DNA of 64,000 bases from Volvox africanus. Its lineage: Eukaryota; Chlorophyta; Chlorophyceae; Chlamydomonadales; Volvocaceae. This document shows, in pieces, positions 12,981 through 32,900 of this stretch. Below the pieces are notes generated by a model. The model saw nothing but the letters and a program-made list of their open reading frames with translations. It was not told the DNA's origin and searched no databases. Position 1 is the first letter of the stretch; each line of letters opens with the position of its first letter. The translations under genes were made by a program, and so were the position numbers. The stretch is taken from assembly GCA_030268105.1 (NCBI GenBank), contig BSDZ01000024.1, positions 1,178,001-1,242,000 on the forward strand, read 5' to 3'.

Positions 12981-13710
12981 CGTTTGCCGAAGATGATCGC
13001 TGCGTTGCGAAGAATGTTCGACAACTGCAATCTACAGCGAAGAGCGCGGAGGGAGGGCGTGTCAACAGCACAGTCGCCAAAGATAGAGTATAGCGAGTAA
13101 AGAAGGAGTGGTAAGGGATAAAGCAGCAAGAGTGCTTATGCATGTGCATGTCGCATCTGCATGTAGCGTGCCGCGAGTGCGACTTACCTCGGACTTGAGA
13201 GTGTTGCTGGCAAAACTCCCCACTGACCCATGGGCCGCTACTCGCCCGCCCCTCCCTTTCCTCCGCAGACCCTATCCAGGTTGTCACCCGTCAGATTCAA
13301 AGGATTATGATGAGGGTTTGCGATCTGTAAATCGAACACCGCTTTGAGTCATCACTCCGAAATCTGATTTGATCTGGGTCACTCACTTGGTAAGGCGCGA
13401 AATCGATCTTGCAACAAGTGCGCGTGTAGCCACCCCGGCCCGGAGCGCAACCCATGTCTTGACCCTAAGTTGCGAGCAAGTGTTGATTTACCTACTCCAC
13501 CTTTACTGGTGCGTACAAACTTTCCCTCTTGTAAGGTCTCCCTCAGCTTGAGACACACGGACCATTGCTGCATATGTGGATTACATCAGATGAAGTAAGC
13601 GTAGGCAAGCTCAAGTGAATGCATGAACACATGCAGGGCAAAATACGTCGTACACGTGCATCATAACGACGACTGTAATTTTAGGTTCACCTTTCGCGAC
13701 ACACGTTTCC
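12981..13710. repeat. Right arm of the ~730-bp inverted repeat
   Basis: Reverse complement of 1-726 with high identity. Its outer end is ACACGTTTCC at 13701-13710. The sequence beyond (TTCTTCAAGC) is single copy in this window. The arms are 12.25 kb apart and face each other as in a DNA element with long terminal inverted repeats. No transposase was recognised between them, so segmental inversion-duplication is an equal alternative. Confidence 0.9.
13379..13573 (-). pseudogene. Fragment with a ParA/MinD/Mrp-like Walker A motif
   Basis: A 64-codon open frame contains KFVRTSKGGVGKSTLARNLG. The core K-G-G-V-G-K-S-T is encoded by 13481-13504 (complement). This is the deviant Walker A of ParA/MinD/Mrp ATPases, followed as usual by a small-residue helix (LARNLG). 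Codons in the core (GGT GGA GTA GGT AAA TCA ACA CTT) end in A or T, unlike the GC-ending codons of neighbouring exons. The rest of the frame does not continue as a recognisable ParA domain, so this is at most an exon or relic. A chance match remains possible. Confidence 0.4.
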
Positions 13711-15243
13711 TTCTTCAAGCACCCGGCAAATCCAACCAGCGGCGACGGTACCCGCAGTCGGCGGTCTGCACCTAGTGGGCAGCTTCAGGAGGGGCCTTCA
13801 TGAGGCATCTAGGACTGTTATTGGGCTGACGGGAAATCTTGCTTCCATGTTCTAAGATTTGGGGCGTAATACCCGCATACCCCCGTATACTTGATTTGTA
13901 CTTGATTCGTAGGCGGAGGGGGGTACGAGGAAGTAGTTATCTAAGGGTTTCACCGTGTCTGCTGCAGACTTTGCCTTAGGCTTATGAATAATACTGGTTT
14001 CCTGCAGGGTGTGTCAGGGTATGCCTTTCAACGGTATATGCATGCCGTTAATAACGGCTGATTGATTGTACGGTGGCGCCGCATCCCAATAATAACATAT
14101 AAGTGACGCGATGCAACCTTACGCAGTATAAGTCATGAGATACGTTTAACACTTTGCAGCTTCCATTGCGGTTCCCATTCCTTGTCGTGTGGAGCGCCCG
14201 TGAAACGGTGTGGAGACGTATATTGCTGATTGACAAGGACTGTGACCGCTTTCTCGGACTACCAAGTCGGATTGATGAAAAGGCGCCGGTGTGACCGCAT
14301 TTACGACACATGAGTGCGGTTTCCCTTGGTCACAAGAGATGGCATTAAGCCATATTCATATTCTTCTACCTCGCCATCATCTAGCTGCCACCCTTAAGTC
14401 ATTTCTGCGCAATTCTTCCTGTTCAGTCCCTATCACGGCCGCACAATACTGCGGCAGCCGTGACCTGAAAGATCAGCAACCCGTCACAAACCCAGTAGGA
14501 AAGCGTGCGCACCAGCAATAGAGAACCAGCCTCACAAGCAAGGCTGGATCCAACACACACACTCACACACCAGCCACCACCACTACTTCCTCACCGCTAC
14601 TCGTTTGTCCCCCCTCGTATCTATCCGCAGACCAGGAAGCCACTACTACTACCTGGCTCCAAGAGTAAAGAGCCGCGGCAGCCGCCCCAATCTTGGGATT
14701 GAGGGATAGCCACATAATCCCCCCTTTACCAGGGGGGGTTATATTCGCGTATATTCGCCTTCCCCCCCTCTCCACCCCCCAATCCGGCTAAAGAATCCAA
14801 ACCTGCTATTGGCTCTGGGGGTTGGGGGGTGGAAGGTAAATCCGCACGTCACAACAATCTCCCACTCCTCATTACACTCAGCATAACCTATACTATAACA
14901 TAAAGTAATAAAATATTAATGATGAAGTTACATGTATTGTCTGAACTAATGTACCATCTGCCACATCCAAGCACGCACACAAGCACGGCGCCACAGGTAC
15001 CTACCACCTCACCGTTGTTGCACTGAACTCCTTAGTCTCAGTTCAAAGTTAATCACTTCACCCTGCCCCCTTACCACCCCCTTTGTACCACGCATCTTTT
15101 CCACATTTCCCTTCGCCCTTTTTGCCCCTTTCCCCTTCGCTCTTCCCCTTCCCATCACACCATCCAAATGCACGTACACTCAAGCACGCACGAGCACGCA
15201 CACGCACAGACACGCACCCTCTCCCCTGTCCTATGAGGCAGGA
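13711..15243. other. Non-coding region, 3' side of DDX18
   Basis: No gene supported. On the minus strand this follows the DDX18 stop. A TGTAA pentamer (complement of TTACA, 14928-14932) about 310 bp after the stop is a plausible polyadenylation signal of the volvocine type. C-rich and CA-rich low-complexity runs occupy about 14560-15230. Confidence 0.55.
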
Positions 15244-22413
<7,170 letters not shown>

Positions 22414-22969
22414 CGTGATTGTAGTCTACGGGACCCGTCCCAAAACCTTCTTAGTTTCAAGGACTCAGTCGGGAAATGACAACGACAGGCACACAGGATA
22501 ATGATCTTATTAATTGATGTTACGGAAGAAAAAGAAGGAATCTTAGGTTACACAAAGTAAAATGGTATCCATGTTGCCGTGGACTCTTTTGCCTGGTTTC
22601 CGGCCCAACGACGCCGTACATAATGTATTCTCCTGATACGAGGACCAATCAGACAATGTTGGGACTCTGGCAAGCATCAAGAGCACAACGATTATGGTAA
22701 ATTACCCGGAGGCGCCTTGAGTTCGCTTTTCCCGCCGCCCAACCACTCATCCGACGATTCCGCCAACATATTTCCATTTAAACGTTATGGTCTTACATGT
22801 AGGAGCAAAATTATGTAACTCTTGAAAACATAAATATTCCCACTTGAGGTTTTAGTTTGTGATTGCTGATTACAGCATTTTAGGAAAATGTCCCGATAGC
22901 ACAGGTGCTTGTTGAGGGATATCTGGTGTTAGGATTGGCTGGTGGCACCTCAAGCGTGTGGATATAACC
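22414..22969. promoter_or_regulatory. Divergent promoter region between DDX18 and POLR3F
   Basis: 556 bp separate the start codons of two genes transcribed away from each other, so both promoters and 5' UTRs must lie here. No TATA box at a fixed distance or known binding site was identified with confidence. Confidence 0.6.
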
Positions 22970-25900
22970 ATGGCTGCGACGAAGGCACTCGAGGAGGAGC
23001 TGCTGAAGCTGCTTCGGCAGCACCCCCAGGTGCGGCCTGTCCTCATGATGGTGTGAAGACGTACCCTTGGCATTGGTTGACGCTTACCGTCCCTCCATGT
23101 TGAGAGGGGGTAGTTTCCGGGTCTCACCAGACTTTCCGGCACTCCCAGCGTCCCCGGGTTCGGGATGTGTCCTCTTCAGAGAACCATGTTCGGCCAAAAT
23201 CCCAAATCACCGAAGGCTGTTGCCCAGTGCCACCACTTTTGCCGTGGTGTCGTACTTGAGCCTTTCATATAATGGGAGCCTCCTGGCTCGTTTGGGCATT
23301 AAGAGCACTTTTGCTTTTCATCATTGTCGTGTAATGGGAGCGATTAGGCGTTCTTTATGGTCTTCTTGCTCATACACTGGATATGGGTTTTATTTGGATC
23401 TGGGTCTAATTCTGAATCTGGATCTGGATAAGCCATGATGAATGAATCACTAACGGATTCCGGTCGTCTTAGACCGCTGTGGGTAGTACCAAAAATCTCC
23501 CGGTTTCCTCTCTCGGATCTTTTCGCGCTCTTTTCCTTCCTCTGTGGCCCGGTTCTTTGGATCCTTGGCATGGCTAAAATATGTGCCAGTCCCTTCCCTC
23601 CTCTCCTCCTCTCCCTTCTCCCCCTCCTCCCTCTCCCCTTCCCTCCCAATCCCTCCCTCACAATGCCCCCAATCTGCCCAATCCCTCCATTCGTCCCTTG
23701 TTATGAAGGGCCTGACGGATGATGCTCTGGCTGCAGCTCTTCCCCATGTGAAGATCGAGGAGCGGGTCAACGCGGTCAACACACTGCTAGCGTCGAAGCG
23801 GCTGCAGGTTCGTGGTGAATAACGATTAGTCAGATGGGAAGAAATGGGCCCACGTGGGGGAATTCTGGCGAGCACTCCGATGAGTTTATTGCACTCAATA
23901 CTCGTCCTACCCTGCGCATTGTGCACTCCACCCTGTGCCCTGACATGATGTGACAGGACAGGACCTGTCCCCTGCCCTGCCGCCTGCTCTGCCCGTCCCT
24001 GCAGTTGCTCAAAGCCAGCAACAACAAGCTCGTGTACAAGGAAGTGGCGGCAGAGGAAGCAGTCAAGTAAGGCGCTAGGGGAAACGGGAATTTGGAAACG
24101 GGAAGTGGGGAAGGTCCTCGAAAGAAGGTGACAGGAAGTATCTAGTCCCTGCATTCCCAATAGCGCATGGGTGTGGGGTGTGTACGTGCGGTGCCAAGTA
24201 AGGGACGTCCTTTTGTTACAAGGTCAGGGACTCAACAACATTGAGGTTGGGACTGCTGAGTCCGTTGGGTCATTGGATCTAATCTGATCTGACGGGGGCT
24301 GGGGTCAAAGGGGGGTCTGGGGTCTGAATCAGGGTTCCTGACGGACTTTTTGGTACGACAATTTGGATTCAGGGTACGGGAGGGGAATCACATGGATTGC
24401 CTAGCAGCAGCTTACGGGGCGGCCTAGCTGGTTATGCAGTGGCCATGGCACAGCAGTGTGACAGTGACAAGTGCCAGTTGCAGGTACGACAGTCCACTTC
24501 CGTCCGGCAGTCGTACTTGAGAATCCTACAGGGGAAATGAGCAGCATTGATCCGCAGTGTGCTCAGGAATTTGTCTGTCTTTCTGTCTGCCTGCTTACCT
24601 GTCTGTCTGCCTGCCTGTATATCTGTCTGTCTGCCTATCTGCTTGCCTGCCTGGCTGCCTGCTGATAGGGCAAGTCCTCGTCGTCGAGGGGTTTGATGTC
24701 ACGCACTGACCTAGCTGGATGTGAAAAGAGGAAGGCACCCAATCGGTTCCTCACTCTTTTTCAGTAATGTGAATTCAGAACTCTGAGTCCCTCAAGCGGG
24801 TGCCCCTCAGGTTCAAGGGCTTGAATACGGAAGAAATGTTGTTGTATCAGTGCATTAAGTCGGCAGGAAACACGGGTAAGGGAGGGACGGGGGACGGGGG
24901 CGGGGACGGGGACGGGGCCGATAAAGACATTGTGTTTGTGTACCGGGCAGGTGGTGGATATAAAGAGAGAGGGGAGCTGTGCGCTCCACCACACTGTAGG
25001 GAAGCTCGATGGCGCCGTGCTGGTGCCGGTGTAGTCTTTTACAAACCGGTTTCGTTCGGGCTTCAGAATGAAATTGGGATGTGCGGTGGCATTACGCTGT
25101 GAACGTCGGCGGGGACCTGTGCCCTTTGTGAAGGACATGCATACACAGATGACTGACTGACAAACACACAAACCAGGCAGGCTGACAGGTATACAGACAG
25201 GTATAAAAACAGGTATACAGACAGACATTCGCTCTGATGCACTGGTATCTGTCTTGTGACTTCCTCTGCTCTCCACAGGCGTGTGGACCAAGGACATGCG
25301 CATTCGAACCAATCTCGCGCAACCCCAGATCACCAAGATCCTCAAGGCACGTCCGCTTCTGAACCGCTTGACCTATGAAGCAGTGCAAGAAATGAAATGC
25401 GGGGAAACTTCATGAACGACGGAATGGGATGCGTCTGGCAGTTGGATGGGCAGTGGGCATTGCGCAGTGGGTAGTGGGTAGTGCGTAGTGGGCAGTGGGG
25501 AGTTGGGTTCCCTCTCGTGAATCTACTTAACCACATATCCTCTCGGGCCTTGCGCTATTTGCTGATTAATTTCCCGCGCGCGAATGTGTGTGTATGTGTG
25601 AAGTTATGTATCTGTGTTTGCGTCTGTTGGGCCGCTCTCTTCATCACCAGGTGTTGGAGTCTCGCCGCATCGTCAAGAGCGTCAAGAACGTGAACAACCC
25701 GTCGAGAAAGGTACACGGGGCTGCGGGACCTGATGAGGATGAGGATGAGGATATTGAGGATGATCATGATGACGGGATCCGACCTGTCAGCTATCAGACC
25801 CAGGCCTGCCAGTCACAGCCGCTTGGCTTACCGTCTTTGTTGCGGACTTAATTTGCTGCCCACGTAAGTTGCGACCCTCTTCAAGACGCACTGTGCTGCG

Positions 25901-28169
25901 CATCGGCACGCGAGATCAAAACACCACCGACACTAACCCCACCGACAACCCACAACCACAACCATCCTGGGACATGTCCAAAACCTACAAACAGTCGGTA
26001 ACTTGTACGGTGATCATGTACGGCTATTTCGTCCGTACGTTATCTCAGGTCTACATGCTATATGAGCTCGAGCCGAGCCGGGAGCTGACGGGTGGCGCCT
26101 GGTGCGAAGAAGGATGGGTGCTATAGGATGGGTGCTCGGGGGGTGCGTGAGGGGGTGAATTTTGGATAATCGATGGTGGTGTACGATGTGAGCTAAGACC
26201 ATGCGTACAGCCAAGATGCCGGCGTTAGCAAAGATGTAAGGCCAAACGCGGCTGGCAGCAGACAAGGCAGGCGAAGAGATTGTGGATGAAATAACGGTGG
26301 AAGAGGGGATGTTATGTCAGGAACCGGGGGACGGGGCATGTGGTAGGGGAGCGAGGGTCAAGGGGGCAGGTCGACGGCTTGAAGGCGCTACCAGGGATGA
26401 GGGGCGGGCCCCCGCGGACAATGCCTCACCAAAGCTATGGCGGTGGGGGAGGGTAAAGATAATAGGCAACGGGCCCGGGAGGGGGTTGCAGCACAGGCAC
26501 TCCCTCATGGCCACTTGACGCGCTTGAGAGGGAAAGAGGGGCTCATGCGACCAAAGAGACCCTTACCTTACTCCCTTTTCCTCCCCCCATCGCGGTTAGT
26601 CATGCTTTACAGCCGCGCCTACAGCGGTATCATGTCTCGTTTATTCGTTTTCCCTCCGCTCCCCCGTCGCTGTGTGGGCTTGTGTGGTTTGACCCCCCCC
26701 CATCTCATGTCGTCGTCATGATGCCCATGTTTTGTCTGATTCCGGTTTCCCGTTCCCTCCTCAACACGCGCCATCTGTTTTCCGCTTTCCCTGACCGGAA
26801 AACCAGGTACACGGAAAACCAGTTCGACTCCGAATTCATCAACGTGTTGCGTGAGGCCTGCTACTCGTACATCCAGCGACAGAAGGATACCTCGCTGGGG
26901 GATATCGCCGCGTTCATCCGGAGCAGGGGCTTCTCAAAGGTATGAGAGCGGGCACTGAGACGTGTCACTGGGGTCAATCACATTTTCACCTTTATTGATT
27001 AATGTTGATTTTATAAAAATACTGATATAAGTTATTTTTAATATGTGTATATATATATATATATATGTTAATGCTGAACATGCACATCCATTTGCTCTGC
27101 ATGTCGAAAACTCATATTTGTGTATCTTTCACATATTTAGATTTCCTCGTTTTTGTAGCCCACCTCCACACATACTCATCTACCAGCTGCATCCCCTTGC
27201 CTTCCGCAGCGGGCAACCCGCGGTCCTTTCATTCTGTGTGCGATCAGGAAAGGCACATGTGATATTCGCCCACCACCCATGTGGCCGGTAGTCATTCGCC
27301 CGTTTTCATATACCGCATGTTTTCGTTTTTCCTTTTTTTTAGTTTTTGATCTAATTCTTCTGATGTTTTTACGGTTTTTTTGGTTTCCAACAATTCTTCG
27401 ACTGTTTTAGGTAGAGCTCCGGATTGAGGACATTCATACGATTGTGATGACGCTTGTGTACGACGGCCGGATCGACGAAGTTGAGCCAGAGGGCGAGGAC
27501 GACAACGAGGATCACTACCGGCCCGCGGTGCTAGTGGTTCCCGACTCCACGGCGTTGACGGATGTGCCGTGCGGAGTTTGCCCCGTAGCTGGGGAGTGCA
27601 GAGAGGGCGGGACCATCTCACCTCAGGTATGACGGATATACGAAGAGGCCCTAGGTGCTGGGGTTCACAAAGGAGCTAAGGAAACGGAGTGATGGCTGGG
27701 GTGATGGCTGGGGTGATGGAGAGAAAGCGCACTTGGCAAGTGAGTCAAAACCGGGTCAAGAGTAGACGGAGTGCGCGCCGCAGCTTTGGAGCGCAGGGTC
27801 TGGGGTAATGATCTCCGGGTTTTAGGGTTTTAGGCATCCTCGTCATTCTACAGCTTGTGCTGGGTTCATTCATTTGCAAGTTTTTGACATAGATGAACAA
27901 AACGTGACGAAGAAATGGGATGGGAGGTGATGGGAGATGGACGAGATGGTAAAGCATGTAGCGCCTCGCCGCATAAGAGCTCGAACATGTTAGTGTAGGG
28001 GAGAGGGGAGATTAAATTAGGACGGGATAGGGTCTGCCTTCAGATTCCGTCCTTTACGGTGACCCATGGGTCCCTGTACACCCACCATCTGCTCCATCCT
28101 GCTCCCGTCTTCATCTGCATTGCACCCCTGCAGACGTGCGTGTACTACGACAAATGGCTGGAGTTTTGA
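22970..28169 (+). CDS. POLR3F: RNA polymerase III subunit RPC6 (RPC34/POLR3F)
   Basis: Subunit of the RPC3-RPC6-RPC7 initiation subcomplex of RNA polymerase III, needed for promoter opening at tRNA and 5S genes. Exons: 22970-23029, 23709-23807, 24005-24061 (donor uncertain by 5 nt), 24779-24875, 25279-25346, 25651-25710, 26049-26101, 26807-26939, 27411-27626, 28134-28169; 292 residues. Winged-helix signatures seen: YQCIKSAGNTGVWTKDMR, LAQPQITKILK, VLESRRIVKSVKNVN, then VYMLYELEPSRELTGGAWYT and FDSEFINVLREACYSYI. The C-terminus has the iron-sulfur type cysteines CGVCPVAGEC plus a fourth Cys in TCVYYDKWLEF, the family's normal end. The intron after 25346 begins GC rather than GT. TGTAA at 28387-28391 is a likely polyadenylation signal. 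Confidence 0.96.
24565..24665. repeat. Imperfect (CTGT/CTGC)n tract in a POLR3F intron
   Basis: About 100 bp of CTGN tetranucleotides between the exons ending 24061 and starting 24779. No coding or structural role is evident. Confidence 0.8.
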
Positions 28170-29905
28170 TGACGATGACGATGCTAAGCATGGTTGGAGC
28201 ATTGGCGGGGTGGAGGGGTAGATGGAGGAAAAGGGCGAAGTGGGCGCCAAAGGTATAGGCCACAGTGCTAGACAGCTAGCGACGGCGCCCATCATAGCAG
28301 CGCTGGACTGAGCAAATGCTTTCAAGTACACAGGATGGATGGATGGATGCTATGCAATATGAGGGGTACACGTCGGAGCTTCGTGCTGTAATTTGTACGG
28401 CTCGTTTCGCTGTTGCACAGTGACGAGGCTTACAGATTCAGGGCAGGTGTTGATGTTTTTTGGTGGTGCACTGTTGACCCTCTCATACGCGCAAACCAAA
28501 CGAGGGTAACAGGGGGTAACCGGAAGGGTGGAATGTCCGCGGATGGAACGGGATGGTGATGATGATAAACCAGCCAGATATGTGTCGCTCATGTCTATGG
28601 ACAGCACTTGGCTGCAAAGCATACTGCAAAGCTTAAAGATGTGGCGCTTGACAGCGTATCATTAGCCGAAACCCAACCTTAAACATTAAGTGGTACATAG
28701 TTCTACTGCTGTGATGATAACTGGGCTGAATTCTCTCAAGCGTCCTTGTACCTGGCTCCGTGGAAGATCAAATCTTGCCCATGCCAGCAAGAAAGATTAA
28801 TAAGCAACGTGGGAGATGAGACGGCCGCTGCGTCGTCTATGCAGGTGGGAAGAGACAAGGGGCTGCGAGCATGCGAAGTTACATCACATGGTGTGCGGTA
28901 CAGCTGCCCTCGCTCGTCAGCCTTAAGCTATCACTTCTGTCCGTTGACATCAATGCGATGCCATTTTAGGGAACCAGCTAACCGCTCCCTTGCCTTCTCT
29001 CTGCCTCAGGAGGAAGAAGTAGCATAAGCTCTTCCTTAGTCTGACACACATTTCCTCGCTCCCTCTGCAATCATGCAATCACACCAACCCATCGGATAGG
29101 CTACCCATCTCTCATCCCACTCCACTCGCAAGCTCCAAAGCATGCCCGTCCATTCATGCAGAGATTAAGTATTTAATGGTGATATCCCTCAGCATGAGCC
29201 GGGGGAACGACAATTCGACATCCGTCCATTTCAAGTTTATATTATCAGCTTCTTCAAGGCCCGTTCCTATTGCGCTGGCTCCTGCCTGCAGTGCCTAATG
29301 ACCTCACAAGGGCTTGCAACAGAAAACACTCGGCGTTTTCTCTCATATCGTGCCATTGTACGAAGTAGCTGGATAACCTGTATACAAAGTAAAAAATGTA
29401 GGATGTCTGATGTAGGACTCCAATCTGGGAAGCGTCCTTTGTCATCCCTTCCATCACAGTCCCACGGAGAGTTTAAAGTTAACGGAGTGGTAACCGAACC
29501 AAAAGTTAATTGGTTACTTCTTTAATGCGTACTTTTACCACGCCCGAAAGCGGAGAGCTGTCCCTTAAATGCGTCCTGCTTCTAGCTCGGATCGCCAATA
29601 TATACATACAATCATTTAACGTTTATCCAAGGATCCTCACTTCCCTCCTGGAAGCCCGTGCCTTCTGCCCGCCGCATGGCCCCCTCCAGCCCCCTCGTGC
29701 AAATGTCCGAAGTAAGGGCATCACTCCACTCAATCCCTTCCACTGCGCTTCGCCGCAAGGACACCGACACAAGAGAGCAACCGCTCGTCAAACCTCCCGT
29801 GCATGATGTAGTGTACAGCATGCCCTTGGCTCTTAATGCTTTTGTGTTTTGCGCTATCCACTGCCCGCTCACGCTAACATGGGGTGCACTACGGCGAGAG
29901 GCGCT
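28170..29905. other. Convergent intergenic region, POLR3F / GGH
   Basis: 1.7 kb between two convergent genes; it should hold both 3' UTRs. Only TGTAA at 28387-28391 (POLR3F side) stands out. No other gene, RNA or repeat was recognised. Confidence 0.5.
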
Positions 29906-32900
29906 TCAGAAGAAACCCTTCTGAGTGCTCCAGAACTTGTAGTGCAGCTTGAGCTTCTTAGCCTCCTCGTCCAGCTCCTGCTCGTCTTCCGCCTGACGAT
30001 GTTTTTCTTCCTCGTTGTCCTCGCCCGCCTGTCTGTCACGGTTTTCATTGTCGGTCTCCGTCTCAGCCTCAGCGGCAGCTGTGTGGAGCGTTGGTCCGCT
30101 GTCCTCGCCCTCGTCATCATCGGGACCGTGAGGGGGCTTGTCGGGGGTGTCGAAATAGTACGTGATGTCGGGACCGTCGTAATTCTCATCGTCCATCACC
30201 TAAGCAGGATTAGAGAAAGAATCAGGCAGGAGGGCAAGCACACTGTGCGAATCCGCAAAACTGCAAGGTCCATCAACAAATGGGGCATACATCATCCAGC
30301 TTCGCTGGCATCCTCCAACGAACAAGGCACAGAAAGAGCGCGACAAGGACAATTACGCACGAAACATCCATGCACAGACTGACAGCTGCACCATTGCTCC
30401 CAACACCATTCTTCGCAGCAGACAGTGACGCGGTGCGCTTCCTTCATACATACAATGCATTCCGGCAAATACCCGGCATCAACAGCATCAACTCTCGCCA
30501 CTCATCCACATATAAGCAATCCGATCAATTTTCCTAACGCCGCACCTCGAAGCGTGCAGAGAAAATCGGTGCCGTAGAGTAGATTAACATCGCCAGCTCC
30601 TCCTCCTTCGACTGTGGGTGGTGCGACGACTGGCGCGCGTGCTCCATGAAGACGTTGGACAGGTGCTGGGAAACGCGAATGGCATCCAGGCTGTGGGGTA
30701 CTTCGTCCATGCCGAACTCGTACGGGGGTTTCTCTGGGTGCCATTGAGTGCCTGCGTAAAAGGCGGAGAAATGGAAAACAAACATTCCCGTTGGGAGTCA
30801 AGCTTTCAGCCATGTTAGGAATCAAGTCCAGTGGTGCGAGCATACAACAGGGGGAAGCGATGCAACCCCTCTGTTCCGCCCTCCTTGAACACACGCCAGG
30901 CTACGGCCGGTGTACTAATATTAATACTATTATCATTACTGTAAGCCATGTAAGCTGTAAAGCTCTAGTCTCAGACGGTAACTAGCCGTGGAGGTTAACA
31001 GGTTCGCAGGGAAGAAACCGCCATGATGAATCAATATCCCCACGAAGCATGTCGGCCTATCTGTATTTAAGGACGGTCACGCACCAAAAAATGGATACTT
31101 GATCCCTTCCATGGTGGAAATGTACTCCAGACCATTCCGGTCCAGGGTGGTGGTCAGCGGCTTGTACCAGTCCGCCAGCACGGGGTATTTCTTGTAAAAG
31201 TCCGGCGGAATGCCATACATGTGGTTCTGGAGCGCGATGTTGAACTTGGGGTCAGCGAGCTTCTCCTTCAGGTCGGGCTGCGAAGTGGGTGACAGTGGCC
31301 GGGAGGCGAAAAAATGATTACCGGGAGATTTTAACGTTCCTGCCTCCGTCCAATTCCTGCTTAACCCCAACTTTCTGACTTCAATTACATGGGCACAGCC
31401 CGTAAGATTCAATAAACTCCGAGTCCCCTAGCTGGTCACCGCAGCGAAACTTGAGCAGGAGAACAGAACACGTGTGAAAGCTTTTGGGTCGGCTGCTCGG
31501 ACAGAATTTGCTGAGTGCTAGGTCCTCGGCCCTACTATCATCGTTCCTTCAGTCTAGCAGAAGACTGGGAAGAGAATATTAGGAGAATTCAAAATGAGCT
31601 AAATTTTGAATTTGTCCATTTTGGTATTCTGCAATCCATCCAAGGGAGAGAATGAAGTTCAGAGCGACCCAGCGCTCACCGCTATGCCCCCGAAGAGGCG
31701 GCTATCCGTGGCCGAGGGCTGCCAAATCAGGGTGCTTGCATGCGCAACTGAGTCCGTGTCCACCAGTAAATCGTTGCGGGAGATGTTGGAGGCCAGGATG
31801 TGAAGCAGCTGGAAGCCCAAGCAGGTGCCGTGAATCTGTGCGGGATTGTCCGTGTGTTTGCGTGTGTTGGTGGTGGGAAGGCAATGCGCGGGTCATCAAG
31901 ACGTCTCCGGCCACGGAAAACAAAAAAGGAATGAGAGGATATGTTTGTGGGTATGCGACAAGTCTGTGAGCGTGCGCGTGTGTATATGTACGGTATGAGC
32001 GATACATGTACTAGTGAATGAGACGGAAGGAAGAAGTAATACCACGGAGGCGGGGCGCATTCCTTTCCAACAATCAGCAGGACTCAGTACACACAAAAGC
32101 ATAGATGTAAATCTATCGTTTCTGGGGCTGACACGGTGTACTTCCGGCAACATTCAGTACACACCGCATCCTTACCCACACCACCCACCGGGAAAACCTT
32201 GCCGGCGTCGTTGGCCTGGAGCGCCCAGTTGAACAGCTTGCGTGCCGCAATAACGTACGGCGAGTCCAACCAAAGCCACGTTAGACCACCCTGGAGTGGT
32301 GCGAGAGCCCGGTGGCGGCGGCGAGCCGAGTATACAGTTTACGACTCGGGGAAGTAGGAATGTATGTAGGAAGCAAATGATTCAATGAACTGACGCTATT
32401 AAGACCCCATAACTGAGTTGACGCCCGACAATCGAACCTGAAACGTTTCCGCACTGGGCAATGCACCGAGACCATATGCGAGACATAAATAGAGTTGGAA
32501 CACAACACACACTAGAACGGGTGCAACAACTTGTCCCAATCACCAGAATGATGCACGCAGGCTGGCATGGTACGCGAAGGGAAGGCGAATAATCGAGTCT
32601 CTTGCTGGTGCTGAAGACACAAGGACAAACCATGAGGTCGGATATAGCGGCTGGCTTTGTCAGGGGAGAAGGCCGGCCTTGCCATGAAATGAGTGCAACA
32701 ATAAGAACCATTAGTCCAACCCAAATCAAACCCACGAAACACTTCATGGGGGGTAAGGAACCCAGTAACATCAGGCAGTCAGAAATGACATGAAATTTCT
32801 CCCTGAATAAAACTTGTTTCTTTTCTTTTCTCTTCGTCGCAAAAAGTATAGAAGTCGTAAGAAGTGGGACGTAGATGTACCATATATCAGGATGGAAGGG

